NCBI GenBank assembly: GCA_023138975.1
Contig: JAGLON010000017.1
Location: 62,001 to 126,000, forward strand
Direction of reading: 5' to 3'
DNA length: 64,000 nt
DNA from: Candidatus Zixiibacteriota bacterium
GTDB taxonomy: Bacteria > Zixibacteria > MSB-5A5 > GN15 > JAAZOE01
This document shows, piece after piece, positions 1 to 9,113 of this stretch (positions within the stretch are counted from its first letter, which is position 1; the number at the start of each line of letters is the position of its first letter). Below the pieces are notes generated by a model. It ran no database searches. It had not been told where the DNA came from and was given only the letters and a program-made list of their open reading frames with translations. The position numbers and the translations under genes were made by a program.

Positions 1-604
1 TCATATCCTCATAAGGATTGACAATATCGCCTGAGGTATTATCCCTCCCAGAATCTGAAGGGACATCCCAATCGAGAAAATAGCCAAGGGCAACGTTATT
101 CTGTGTTTCATCGGTATTATTATAGAACCGGAATCGCTGGACAATACCCTCACACGTATCCGGGGCAGTCGGAGCAAAGTACTCTAAAATACATCCAATT
201 GAAGAATCTGCCGTGATAAACTCACAAGTCGCTATAACCATTGCCGGATCAGAAATTGAATCAATGACCACATCGCTCAGCGGTATTAAGGCGTTGCTAT
301 CACCCGGTTGAGTATCATACATGTGATAAATAAGAGTATCAACCCCATTAAAACGAGCAACTATCGGAGTACCAACATTCAAATAGATTGACGCATTCGT
401 CTCAGTTGAAAATGTATCACAGTCATCTATATAATCGAGAGATGCGTCTTCGGTATTGTTACTTATAAGTCCCGAATTATAAACCCTGAGACTTTTGCAG
501 GCTGTTGAAATAACTCCATCCTCAGCAGAATACGCTGATGAAATAGTAAAAAGCATTAATATAAATAAGAGAGAAAAAGCCATTGAGACTAATCTTAATA
601 ACAT
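1..604 (-). CDS. Secreted protein, paralog of the next gene (partial; C-terminus lies outside the window)
   Basis: Open minus-strand frame from ATG at 604 (MLLRLVSMAFSLLFILMLF... signal peptide), colinear with the 642..1895 protein (DASLDYIDDCDTF, EFITADSSIGCILEYFAPTAPDTCEGIVQR). Confidence 0.75.
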   Translation of the reverse strand, partial: MLLRLVSMAFSLLFILMLFTISSAYSAEDGVISTACKSLRVYNSGLISNNTEDASLDYIDDCDTFSTETNASIYLNVGTPIVARFNGVDTLIYHMYDTQPGDSNALIPLSDVVIDSISDPAMVIATCEFITADSSIGCILEYFAPTAPDTCEGIVQRFRFYNNTDETQNNVALGYFLDWDVPSDSGRDNTSGDIVNPYEDM

Positions 605-641
605 ATTTAGCTCCTTGCTAAATTACTTACCAGCATAAATA

Positions 642-1895
642 TTAATCGATATGACCACAGCGGGGGAACGGACCCTGCTTAAATGAATACCAAAGAATAC
701 GAATGGCATCAGCGACATTTACCAAGCCATCATTATTAGCATCAGCCTCAGACATACAGCTCGGCGCAGGACCGCCCTTAAACGAATAACTAATAATATA
801 TACCGCATCGCCGACATTGGTCGGGCCGTCACCGTTAGCGTCACCGCCCGGTAGGGAACAGCAGGTTCCTTCAACGATTCCGTGATTTTCTGCCCACAGG
901 CATGTCTTATCCTGTTCATCATGGAATTCCGTTAAACCTGTTTTTCCGGTTGATAATACCTGGAAAACCTCTAAAGTATCTACAGGGCCAAAAGAATAAT
1001 TCACACCAAAGGTAATCAAGGTCGATAAATCCACCGCAATAGAATCAGGACTGGAGGAAGAGTACTGACTATAATCCCATTCATTCCACATCAAATCAAA
1101 AACCGGTCCGGCCGGCAACGGGGCTTCAGCTCCAAACGGCCCGGTATCATAAATCCATGTCGCATTGTCAAGCGTCATTCCATTTTGGGGATAATAATAA
1201 AGATACTTTATCCCGGCGAAACGATCATCTTCGAGTTGTCCGCAATCACCGTTGGTAGTATTATCATATTCATATCCCTGTTGATAGATAGTACCACCAC
1301 TCCAGCCTATGAAATCGGATGTATTGTCGAGCCCGGAATCAGAGGGAACATCCCAATCGAATAAACAACCGAATGTGACATAGGTCAGTGTTCCATCAGT
1401 ATTATTATAGAACCTATATCGCTGGACAATACCCTCACACGTATCCGGGGCAGTCGGAGCAAAGTACTCTAAAATACATCCAATTGAAGAATCTGCCGTG
1501 ATAAACTCTGTCGTGGCTATAATCATCGTAGGATCCGATATGGAATCAATCTCAAGCGGAGCAACCGGAAGAAAACTATTATCCGACAGCAAATTATTGC
1601 CATATAAATGAAACAGTAGCGTATCGGTCCCATCGACACGGCCAACCAGCGGCATCCCATAAGAAAGATATATTGAAGGATCAGTTTGACTCGTAAACGT
1701 ATCACAATCATCGATATAATCAAGCGAAGCATCAGCCGTATTCAGCCCGCAACCGCCATAATTATTAATAGCTAACCGTTTACAGGCAGTTGAGATAACA
1801 CCCTCCTCGGGAGGATCGGCCATACCGTTCGATGACAAAAGAGATAATATTAAAATTGAAGCGAGGAAAATAATAGTCACGGAGCGAAGTAACAT
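642..1895 (-). CDS. Secreted protein with C-terminal dockerin-type repeats
   Basis: Signal peptide; C-terminal GDANGDGPTNVGDAVYIISYSFKGGPAPSC / ADANNDGLVNVADAIRILWYSFKQGPFPRC Ca-binding repeat pair. Confidence 0.85.
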   Translation of the reverse strand: MLLRSVTIIFLASILILSLLSSNGMADPPEEGVISTACKRLAINNYGGCGLNTADASLDYIDDCDTFTSQTDPSIYLSYGMPLVGRVDGTDTLLFHLYGNNLLSDNSFLPVAPLEIDSISDPTMIIATTEFITADSSIGCILEYFAPTAPDTCEGIVQRYRFYNNTDGTLTYVTFGCLFDWDVPSDSGLDNTSDFIGWSGGTIYQQGYEYDNTTNGDCGQLEDDRFAGIKYLYYYPQNGMTLDNATWIYDTGPFGAEAPLPAGPVFDLMWNEWDYSQYSSSSPDSIAVDLSTLITFGVNYSFGPVDTLEVFQVLSTGKTGLTEFHDEQDKTCLWAENHGIVEGTCCSLPGGDANGDGPTNVGDAVYIISYSFKGGPAPSCMSEADANNDGLVNVADAIRILWYSFKQGPFPRCGHID

Positions 1896-2101
1896 ACATC
1901 CTCCTGAGGATTACTATATTTTTTATAAAATGGGAATCTGTACTACTCCCAAAAGCTTATGGTCAAGATACAATCTAATCTAATTTATGCAAATGATATT
2001 TTCCTGTCTATGTTCAGATAAATCAATCCCTTATTGGGGTAAAAGATTCGCCTTAACTTCCGATAGTGTAATAAGGTACCATAAAACTATCAGGGAGACG
2101 T

Positions 2102-2860
2102 ATGCCCAATTTCCGGTCTCAGAGCGGATACACATTGATTGAACTTATCATCGTGATAATCATCCTGGGGATTCTTGCCGCCCTTGCCCTGCAACCGATG
2201 GAAAACGTGACGAATCTGGTCCGCACTGAGGAAACCATGAAGGAAATGGACAAGCTGGCCCTGGCTATAGCGGGAAACCCGGCTTTGTTGTCAAACGGAA
2301 TCAGATCTGATTATGGCTATGTAGGTGATATTGGTGCCTTGCCTCCCAATTGGAATGCTCTGGTCACTAATCCCGGAGGATATGCAACCTGGAAGGGACC
2401 ATATATTCAGGATGAATTTGCCGCTGGAGCCGGAAATATTGAGTTTAAAAACGATGGCTGGGGAGTTCAATACTCTACTCCGGCCAACTATAGTTTTTCC
2501 TCAACCGGAAGCGGTGAAGCCATAACAAAACTTGTCGCACACTCTACCGCTGATATTCTTTATAACAAAGTAACGGTTAACATCACTGATTTGGACTTTT
2601 CTCCACCCGGAATAGACAATGTTGATTCGGTACGCTTTTTACTGTCCTACCCCAATGGCAGTGGTGGAATTACAACAAGGGCATTAAACCCAGCCAAAGA
2701 CGGCTCGGCTGTTTTTGATTCGGTACCGGTTGGAATACATACTCTACGGGCGGTTTATATACCTGACAATGACACTATAACCCGAAAGATAAATATAAAT
2801 CCCGGTCAGGATTACTATGGGGATATTCAGTTTTTTGCTAATATCTGGGGTGAGATTTAA
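2102..2860 (+). CDS. GspG-like pseudopilin with C-terminal beta-sandwich extension
   Basis: Class III signal/N-methylation motif GYTLIELIIVIIILGILAALALQP; GspG-like W.GPYI / DGWGVQY / SSTGSGE core. Confidence 0.85.
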   Translation: MPNFRSQSGYTLIELIIVIIILGILAALALQPMENVTNLVRTEETMKEMDKLALAIAGNPALLSNGIRSDYGYVGDIGALPPNWNALVTNPGGYATWKGPYIQDEFAAGAGNIEFKNDGWGVQYSTPANYSFSSTGSGEAITKLVAHSTADILYNKVTVNITDLDFSPPGIDNVDSVRFLLSYPNGSGGITTRALNPAKDGSAVFDSVPVGIHTLRAVYIPDNDTITRKININPGQDYYGDIQFFANIWGEI

Positions 2861-4971
2861 TGACTAAGGTCGCAAAAAATAGCGGTTTTACGCTAATAGA
2901 AGTACTGATGGTAATTATTATCATTGGTATTCTGGCGGGTATTGCGGCGGAATCATTGACCGAATCAGTTGACAATATGCGAGAGATAGTAACCGAGCGT
3001 GAAATGGAAATGCTTTCCCGGGCAATCGTTGGTAATCCGGAAACAATGATGGCCGGGCATCGCTCAGATTTCGGATATGTCGGCGATATTGGAGCTTTCC
3101 CCCTAAATCTGCAGGCTCTTTACACCAATCCAGGCAGTTACTCAACCTGGAGCGGGCCGTATATAGCTCCCTCGTTTGTACAGGACAGTACTAATTTCAA
3201 GCTTGATGAATGGGGAGTTCCTTATTCATACACTGGCGGTATTACTATAACTTCATCAGGAAGCGGAAGTAATATCACAAATAAAATAGCTCATTCAAGT
3301 TCCGACTATTTACAAAATACAATCAACGGTACTATTCTGGATGCTGCCAACAATCCCCCCGGGGCAATATACATGAACTCGGTTGACGTTGTGGTTACCT
3401 TTCCCAATGGCTCCGGCGGCATGAACAGCAGATCCTATATTCCAAATTGGAACGGATCATTCACACTCGATTCGATTCCGGTTGGGACACATTTATTACA
3501 GCTGATATATACGCCTGAGGTTGATACGCTGACCCGTTACCTGACGGTTCTCCCCCGGCATAAAAGTAAACCATCATACCGGTTCGCATCGGCCTACTTT
3601 ACTTCGGCGGCATCGCTGAGCGGCGATTCTATTATAATATCAACTGTAGGAAACGCTGCCCTTGGTGGAGTAAGTTTCGCAGATGACGACCTGATCAAAT
3701 ACGACCCCAATACCGATGTCGGCGCAATGTTATTAGATGGTGGTTTAGTTTACAATGCCAACGAAAACACAACGGCGGTTCATATTCTTGCTAATGGACA
3801 TTGTCTGTTGTCAACCAATACTTCCGCAACCATCGGCAGTTTATCCTTCGACAAAGATGACATTGTCGAGTACGATCCAGTTGCGGGCACAGCGACTATG
3901 TTCCTGGATGGAAGTACTTTATTCTCGGCGTCTGAAAACATCAACGCCTTGCACCTTCTTCCCAGCGGTCACTTACTGCTGTCAACGGAAAACGCGGCCA
4001 CTGCCGCAGGGCTAAGCGTAGAGAAAGAAGACATCTTCGATTATGATATTATAGGTAATTCTGCAACGCTTGTGTTAGATGGCAACTCCGTATTCAGTGG
4101 CGCGGCAAATATTAACGCGGTACACATGTTAGATAACGGCAATCTGGCAATATCCACTAAAGCTAACGAAACCATTGGCAGCCTAAGTTTTGGCAATGAG
4201 GATATCATTGAGTTTGATACCGCAACCGGCATTGCCTCTATGTACTTCGATGGCGATGTACCATTCGGAACATCCAACGAGAACATTGACGCCCTTCATC
4301 TTGGTCCCGGTACTGGCGATGTGAGCGCTTACTCTAATGGCTTTGTGGGGCACTGGAAATTGGACGAGTCGAGTGATACGACCGCGGCAGATGCATCAGG
4401 TAATATCAATCATGGTATCCTGCACAACTTCGCCGGGACTGAATGGACCACAGGAAAACTGGATGGCGCTCTCGAGTTTAATGGGACCAATGATTATATT
4501 GAGATACCGCATGCGGATATTCTAAATGGGACAACTCAGCTTTCTTACTCTGCCTGGGTATATCCGCACAACTGGAGCGGAACTCGTCAAGTCATGGCCA
4601 AATCAGTTCACGGTGGAGGAACCAATCGGGCTCAGATGGGTATTTTCTCAGAAAGCAATAGAATATGCGGCCGGGCCGAAACCGTCGGCGGGCGAAAAGA
4701 TATCCGAACAAGCCTGACGAACTTAAATGAATGGGCACATATCGCGATTGTGTTTGATAGCGTTAGCTTCAAGCTGTATGTCAACGGAGTGATGGCTGAT
4801 TCCCTGACATTCTCAAATACTTCGCTTATACAGACCACGGATATGATCTGCATCAGTAAACGGGTCGGTACGCCCCAGTACTATTTTGACGGTCTTATCG
4901 ATGACGTCAGAATATATAATGTTGCCATTGCGCCATCCGTAGTCCAGACGCTTTACAATATGGGGAATTAG
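2860..4971 (+). CDS. GspG-like pseudopilin with internal ~50-aa repeats and C-terminal LamG/concanavalin-like domain
   Basis: GFTLIEVLMVIIIIGILAGIA; repeated 'LSF.KDDIVEYD..TGTATMFLDG' units; 'GHWKLDESSDTTAADASGNINHGILHN...FNGTNDYIEIPHADILNGTTQLSYSAWVYP' LamG signature. Confidence 0.85.
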   Translation: MTKVAKNSGFTLIEVLMVIIIIGILAGIAAESLTESVDNMREIVTEREMEMLSRAIVGNPETMMAGHRSDFGYVGDIGAFPLNLQALYTNPGSYSTWSGPYIAPSFVQDSTNFKLDEWGVPYSYTGGITITSSGSGSNITNKIAHSSSDYLQNTINGTILDAANNPPGAIYMNSVDVVVTFPNGSGGMNSRSYIPNWNGSFTLDSIPVGTHLLQLIYTPEVDTLTRYLTVLPRHKSKPSYRFASAYFTSAASLSGDSIIISTVGNAALGGVSFADDDLIKYDPNTDVGAMLLDGGLVYNANENTTAVHILANGHCLLSTNTSATIGSLSFDKDDIVEYDPVAGTATMFLDGSTLFSASENINALHLLPSGHLLLSTENAATAAGLSVEKEDIFDYDIIGNSATLVLDGNSVFSGAANINAVHMLDNGNLAISTKANETIGSLSFGNEDIIEFDTATGIASMYFDGDVPFGTSNENIDALHLGPGTGDVSAYSNGFVGHWKLDESSDTTAADASGNINHGILHNFAGTEWTTGKLDGALEFNGTNDYIEIPHADILNGTTQLSYSAWVYPHNWSGTRQVMAKSVHGGGTNRAQMGIFSESNRICGRAETVGGRKDIRTSLTNLNEWAHIAIVFDSVSFKLYVNGVMADSLTFSNTSLIQTTDMICISKRVGTPQYYFDGLIDDVRIYNVAIAPSVVQTLYNMGN

Positions 4972-4972
4972 A

Positions 4973-6376
4973 GTGCTTCAGGCGGTTAACAACAAGCATG
5001 GTTTTACATTGATTGAGCTGATAATAATGGTCGTCATTATCGGCATATTGGCCACCATCGCGGTGCAGCAATTAGGTTCAGTGGCAGAGAACGCTCAGGT
5101 TGAAGAAACAATGCGGGAGATGGAAGAACTTTCCTGGGCAATTGCCGGCAACCCGGAACTGAAGAGCAATTTCATCCGCAGCAATTTCGGGTATGTCGGC
5201 GACGTCGGAGCCCTCCCCCCCAACCTCGATGCGCTGGTAACCAATCCCGGCAGCTATGCAACCTGGAACGGCCCGTATATCCATAATAGTTTCCAGCAGG
5301 TTTCCAATGACTTCAAAAATGATGCCTGGCAAACCGAATATATTTATTCTGGAGGGGTTACAATTTCTTCCACTGGTTCGGGAAGTAATATAGAAAGACG
5401 CATCGTCAGATCCATCGGTGATCTCATTCGCAATACTGTATCTGGAAATATATATGATCTTGATGGTACCCCTCCGGGTTCTGATTACGAGGACTCCGTA
5501 ACTATCAGCCTGACGATTCCCAACGGCTCCGGTGGAACAACAGCCAAAAGCACAACACCAGATCAAGGCGGATATTTTTCATTTGACTCTATCCCTATTG
5601 GCAACCATGACATTTTAATTGTCTATGAACCGGATGATGACACACTCAGCCATTTTGTATCAGTCCTACCCGGATCTAACCCCTATAGTGAGTATCGGCT
5701 TGTGGCAAATGTCTGGAATAGGGTTAGCGATGTAACTTATGGTCTTATCACCTATTGGAAACTTGACGAAGCTTCCGGGACGACGGCATCTGATGATGCC
5801 GGAAGCAATCCCGGGACTTTAACGAATATGGCTGGTAATGAATGGACAACTGGCCAAGTAGATGGCGCATTGTATTCCGACGGCAACAATGATTTCGTGA
5901 TACAGGACACTCCTTCCGGTCTGCCGATTGGCAATACCTCACGCACTCTTTGTTTCTGGGTAAGATACAACAGCTATCAGAATGGTCGCGTGTTTGGCGG
6001 CTATGGTAATGATGACGACGGCGAGAACTTCCAGTTGGGCATGGACTACTGGGGCAATGACCGAATCATGTTCTATGGCGGGAGTAATGCGGTCGATTAC
6101 GAAACTAATCTCATCGCCTCGACCTATTGCGACGCTCAATTCCATCACTTTGCTGTGACCTACGACGGATCGGAAGTGAAGATATTTGTAGATGGTACAG
6201 CCAGGGATTCAGTATTACGAAACTTGAACACAGTCCTGGATGATATCTGTCTTTGCGGGGAGGTGGCGAGTGGATCATGCGACAGGTTGTTTGATGGAAC
6301 GGTTGATGATTTTCGGATCTACAATCGCACGCTGTCAGATTTCGAAATCCAGAACTTATTTTATTTGGGGAAATAG
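4973..6376 (+). CDS. GspG-like pseudopilin with C-terminal LamG-like domain (GTG start)
   Basis: GFTLIELIIMVVIIGILATIA; 'ITYWKLDEASGTTASDDAGSNPGTLTN...LCFWVRYN...DDFRIYNRTLSDFEIQNLF'. Confidence 0.85.
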   Translation: MLQAVNNKHGFTLIELIIMVVIIGILATIAVQQLGSVAENAQVEETMREMEELSWAIAGNPELKSNFIRSNFGYVGDVGALPPNLDALVTNPGSYATWNGPYIHNSFQQVSNDFKNDAWQTEYIYSGGVTISSTGSGSNIERRIVRSIGDLIRNTVSGNIYDLDGTPPGSDYEDSVTISLTIPNGSGGTTAKSTTPDQGGYFSFDSIPIGNHDILIVYEPDDDTLSHFVSVLPGSNPYSEYRLVANVWNRVSDVTYGLITYWKLDEASGTTASDDAGSNPGTLTNMAGNEWTTGQVDGALYSDGNNDFVIQDTPSGLPIGNTSRTLCFWVRYNSYQNGRVFGGYGNDDDGENFQLGMDYWGNDRIMFYGGSNAVDYETNLIASTYCDAQFHHFAVTYDGSEVKIFVDGTARDSVLRNLNTVLDDICLCGEVASGSCDRLFDGTVDDFRIYNRTLSDFEIQNLFYLGK

Positions 6377-6378
6377 AA

Positions 6379-7113
6379 ATGAATCGATGGTATAGAACTG
6401 AACGTGGATTCACACTTGTAGAAATCGTACTCGTGGTAGTTATGCTTGGAATACTCGCTACTATCGCGACAATGAATTTCGCGACTACGGTCGATACGGT
6501 TAAGCACGAAGCGACTCTGATGGAACTTGAGGCTATTGCTAAGGCTATTACCGGCAACCCCAACGTTATTGTCAACGGCGTCAGAGCTGATTTTGGCTAT
6601 GTTGGAGATATAGGCGCTATCCCTCCTAATCTCGATGCCCTGATAAATAATCCCGGTTACGCGACCTGGGACGGTCCCTATCTTGAGCACGGCCTGACCG
6701 CCAGTGATTTTAAACGAGATGGCTGGAATATACCTTATATCCTGTTAGATACTATTATCCGCTCCACCGGTTCTGGTTCCTCAATAGATAAACTCTTCGC
6801 CCGCAATACCGCGTCACTGCTGGCTAATTCGGTTTCCGGATATATCAATGATGCCAACGGCGACCTCCCGCCATCCCCCTTTACCGATTCGGTAAGAGTA
6901 ATCATTACTTATCCCGGAGGCAGCGGTTCACTCGCATCGGCGACCACCTCGCCAAATGACAAGGGCTTCTTCAGCTTTGCTAATATGCCGATAGGAAATC
7001 ATTCCATACAGGTAATTTATCTCCCCGATAACGATACTGCCCAATATTTTGTTTCTGTAAACCCCAGCTATGCGACCCATTTACAAATCTCCTTCGCATC
7101 CGATTTATGGTAG
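6379..7113 (+). CDS. GspG-like pseudopilin with C-terminal beta-sandwich extension
   Basis: GFTLVEIVLVVVMLGILATIA; same core as the three preceding genes. Confidence 0.85.
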   Translation: MNRWYRTERGFTLVEIVLVVVMLGILATIATMNFATTVDTVKHEATLMELEAIAKAITGNPNVIVNGVRADFGYVGDIGAIPPNLDALINNPGYATWDGPYLEHGLTASDFKRDGWNIPYILLDTIIRSTGSGSSIDKLFARNTASLLANSVSGYINDANGDLPPSPFTDSVRVIITYPGGSGSLASATTSPNDKGFFSFANMPIGNHSIQVIYLPDNDTAQYFVSVNPSYATHLQISFASDLW

Positions 7114-7236
7114 CATAAAAAAAGCTTGCATAATAGACCATATTTTCTATATTTCTTATAGAAATCATTTTTAAGCCCACTTCATTTTTCTTTTGTTATT
7201 GATTCCTCACAACACATTTATATTGAGGAGGGGAGT

Positions 7237-8868
7237 ATGCTTAATTCATTTTTAGTTATTATCATTTTATTGACAGTATTTTGCTTTGCTGGTGCATCGG
7301 CCGACGAAACCTTACTACCGGACAGCTGCGATAATATTTTACCCGGTGACGTCAATAGCGACGGCTTGCGCAATTACTCTGATGCGCTTGTGCTAAAATG
7401 GTTCCTTTGCTATGGTGGAGATGCGCCCGATCCACTGGCCAACGGCGATGCCAATGGCGATTGTATCATTGACTGGGACGATGTCCATTATATCGTTGCT
7501 ATGCTTAACAATATGGGCCAATTCCATCTCGATTGTACCTGCGTCGAGCCGGACATCGAAGAATGTCCCGATAGTTGTGCCAACCAAAGGCCCGGTGATG
7601 CTAATTATGATGGGAATATCAATGTTGGTGATGCAGTATACATGATGAGTGTCATGAAATCCGGCAACCAACAATATCTTCCCGCCAATTTTGACCTGAA
7701 TGGTGATTGTATATTCAGCTATGCAGACATATTATGGATGACCGGTCCGTGCCCGCCGCCAGGTCCTTGTTATACCGTACTCTGTACATGTAACGAAGTT
7801 TTCAATTCGTTTTACGACTCGTGCGATAACCAATTTCCCGGTGATGTTAACAATAACGGAAATATTAATGCCTATGATATCGACGAACTTGAGGCATTCT
7901 TATGCGACACAGGGGATTACCCCGGGGCAAATGGTGATGTCAACGGTGACTGTGTTATTGATTTCAATGATATCTATCATCTGCACGATTACGTTTATAG
8001 AAACGGTACGCCTCCCGTAGACTGTACATGTCTTGAACCGGCAACCGGAGCATGCCCAGAAGATTCTTGTCTCTCACAGTTTCCCGGCGATGCTGACAAC
8101 AATGGCTACATTAACCGGGATGATATCAATTATTTAATCGATTTCTTATCGGCTGGAGGACCTCACCCGGGCTCAAACGGTGATGTGAACGGCGACTGTA
8201 TTATAGATGGCAATGATATCAATATTCTTTGGGAGTACTATTTTTCCGACGGTCTCGGACCGGTTTACTGCACCTGCCTTGATCCGGAAACAGGCGAATT
8301 CTTTGCCGATTCATGTGCCCTGCAATTTCCCGGCGATGCGAACAGTGATAATCTTCACTTGTTTGATGATTTCTTTTTCATGATACAGTTTTTCTGTGGC
8401 GGACCACAACCAGAACCTTTATCCAATGCTGACTTTAATGGAGATTGTGTCATTGACTCGATGGATGTTGCCTTGCAAGCCCAAGCAAGAGATAAGGGCA
8501 TGCCTGTTAAACCTGTCGATTGCACTTGCCAGGAACCTGTTATCGGCGATTATTTTCAGGACCCCTGTTTTGGGAGTCTAGTAGGTGATGCCAATGGTGA
8601 TGAAGAATTAAACCTGGCCGATGCGGTCTATATCATCAATTTCTCATTCCGGGGCGGCCCCGAACCAACCCCATATGCATACTATAATGGTGATGCCAAC
8701 TGCGATTGTGCAACCAATGTCGGCGATGCGGTGTTCCTTATCAATTACATCTTCAGCGGTGGTGATGCCCCTTGTGATTGCGAAACTTGGCAACAGAATT
8801 GCCCTGACAATTGTGGACGTATTACTGCAAATTGGCTCTACTGGAATTGGGAACTATACATTCCATAG
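7237..8868 (+). CDS. Secreted protein made almost entirely of dockerin-type Ca-binding repeats
   Basis: Signal peptide followed by about six paired repeats (GDVNxDGxxNxxDxxx...GDxNGDCxIDxxDI) joined by Cys-rich CTCxEPxxG...DSC linkers. Confidence 0.85.
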   Translation: MLNSFLVIIILLTVFCFAGASADETLLPDSCDNILPGDVNSDGLRNYSDALVLKWFLCYGGDAPDPLANGDANGDCIIDWDDVHYIVAMLNNMGQFHLDCTCVEPDIEECPDSCANQRPGDANYDGNINVGDAVYMMSVMKSGNQQYLPANFDLNGDCIFSYADILWMTGPCPPPGPCYTVLCTCNEVFNSFYDSCDNQFPGDVNNNGNINAYDIDELEAFLCDTGDYPGANGDVNGDCVIDFNDIYHLHDYVYRNGTPPVDCTCLEPATGACPEDSCLSQFPGDADNNGYINRDDINYLIDFLSAGGPHPGSNGDVNGDCIIDGNDINILWEYYFSDGLGPVYCTCLDPETGEFFADSCALQFPGDANSDNLHLFDDFFFMIQFFCGGPQPEPLSNADFNGDCVIDSMDVALQAQARDKGMPVKPVDCTCQEPVIGDYFQDPCFGSLVGDANGDEELNLADAVYIINFSFRGGPEPTPYAYYNGDANCDCATNVGDAVFLINYIFSGGDAPCDCETWQQNCPDNCGRITANWLYWNWELYIP

Positions 8869-8881
8869 AAGTATATTTCGC

Positions 8882-8916
8882 GAACAACCTGCCGGTTAGA
8901 TCCCGGCAGGTTGTTC
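8882..8916 (+). terminator. Intrinsic terminator after poly-dockerin gene
   Basis: gaacaacctgccgg-ttagat-cccggcaggttgttc followed by ttttag. Confidence 0.75.
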
Positions 8917-9113
8917 TTTTAGTTCTCATTCTTGTTTTCAGGCTACCTATAGAATAGTTAGCAAAACATTTGTGTTAAATCGAGAAGTTACAGTATTTAT
9001 TGTAATATTTATCCTTTGACAAATCGGCCTCAGTGCGTATATTTATTTACCCGCTAAATACATCGATAAGACAATTTGATAATCATCAGATTAACCGTTA
9101 TTGAGGTAGTCAC

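Noticed and set aside
3600-4310. Possible CRISPR or DNA tandem repeat
   Set aside because: The repeat is at protein level with diverged DNA and no spacer structure; not a CRISPR array.
5078-5566. 162-aa minus-strand ORF inside a pseudopilin gene
   Set aside because: Antisense to a clear prepilin gene; no signal or domain.
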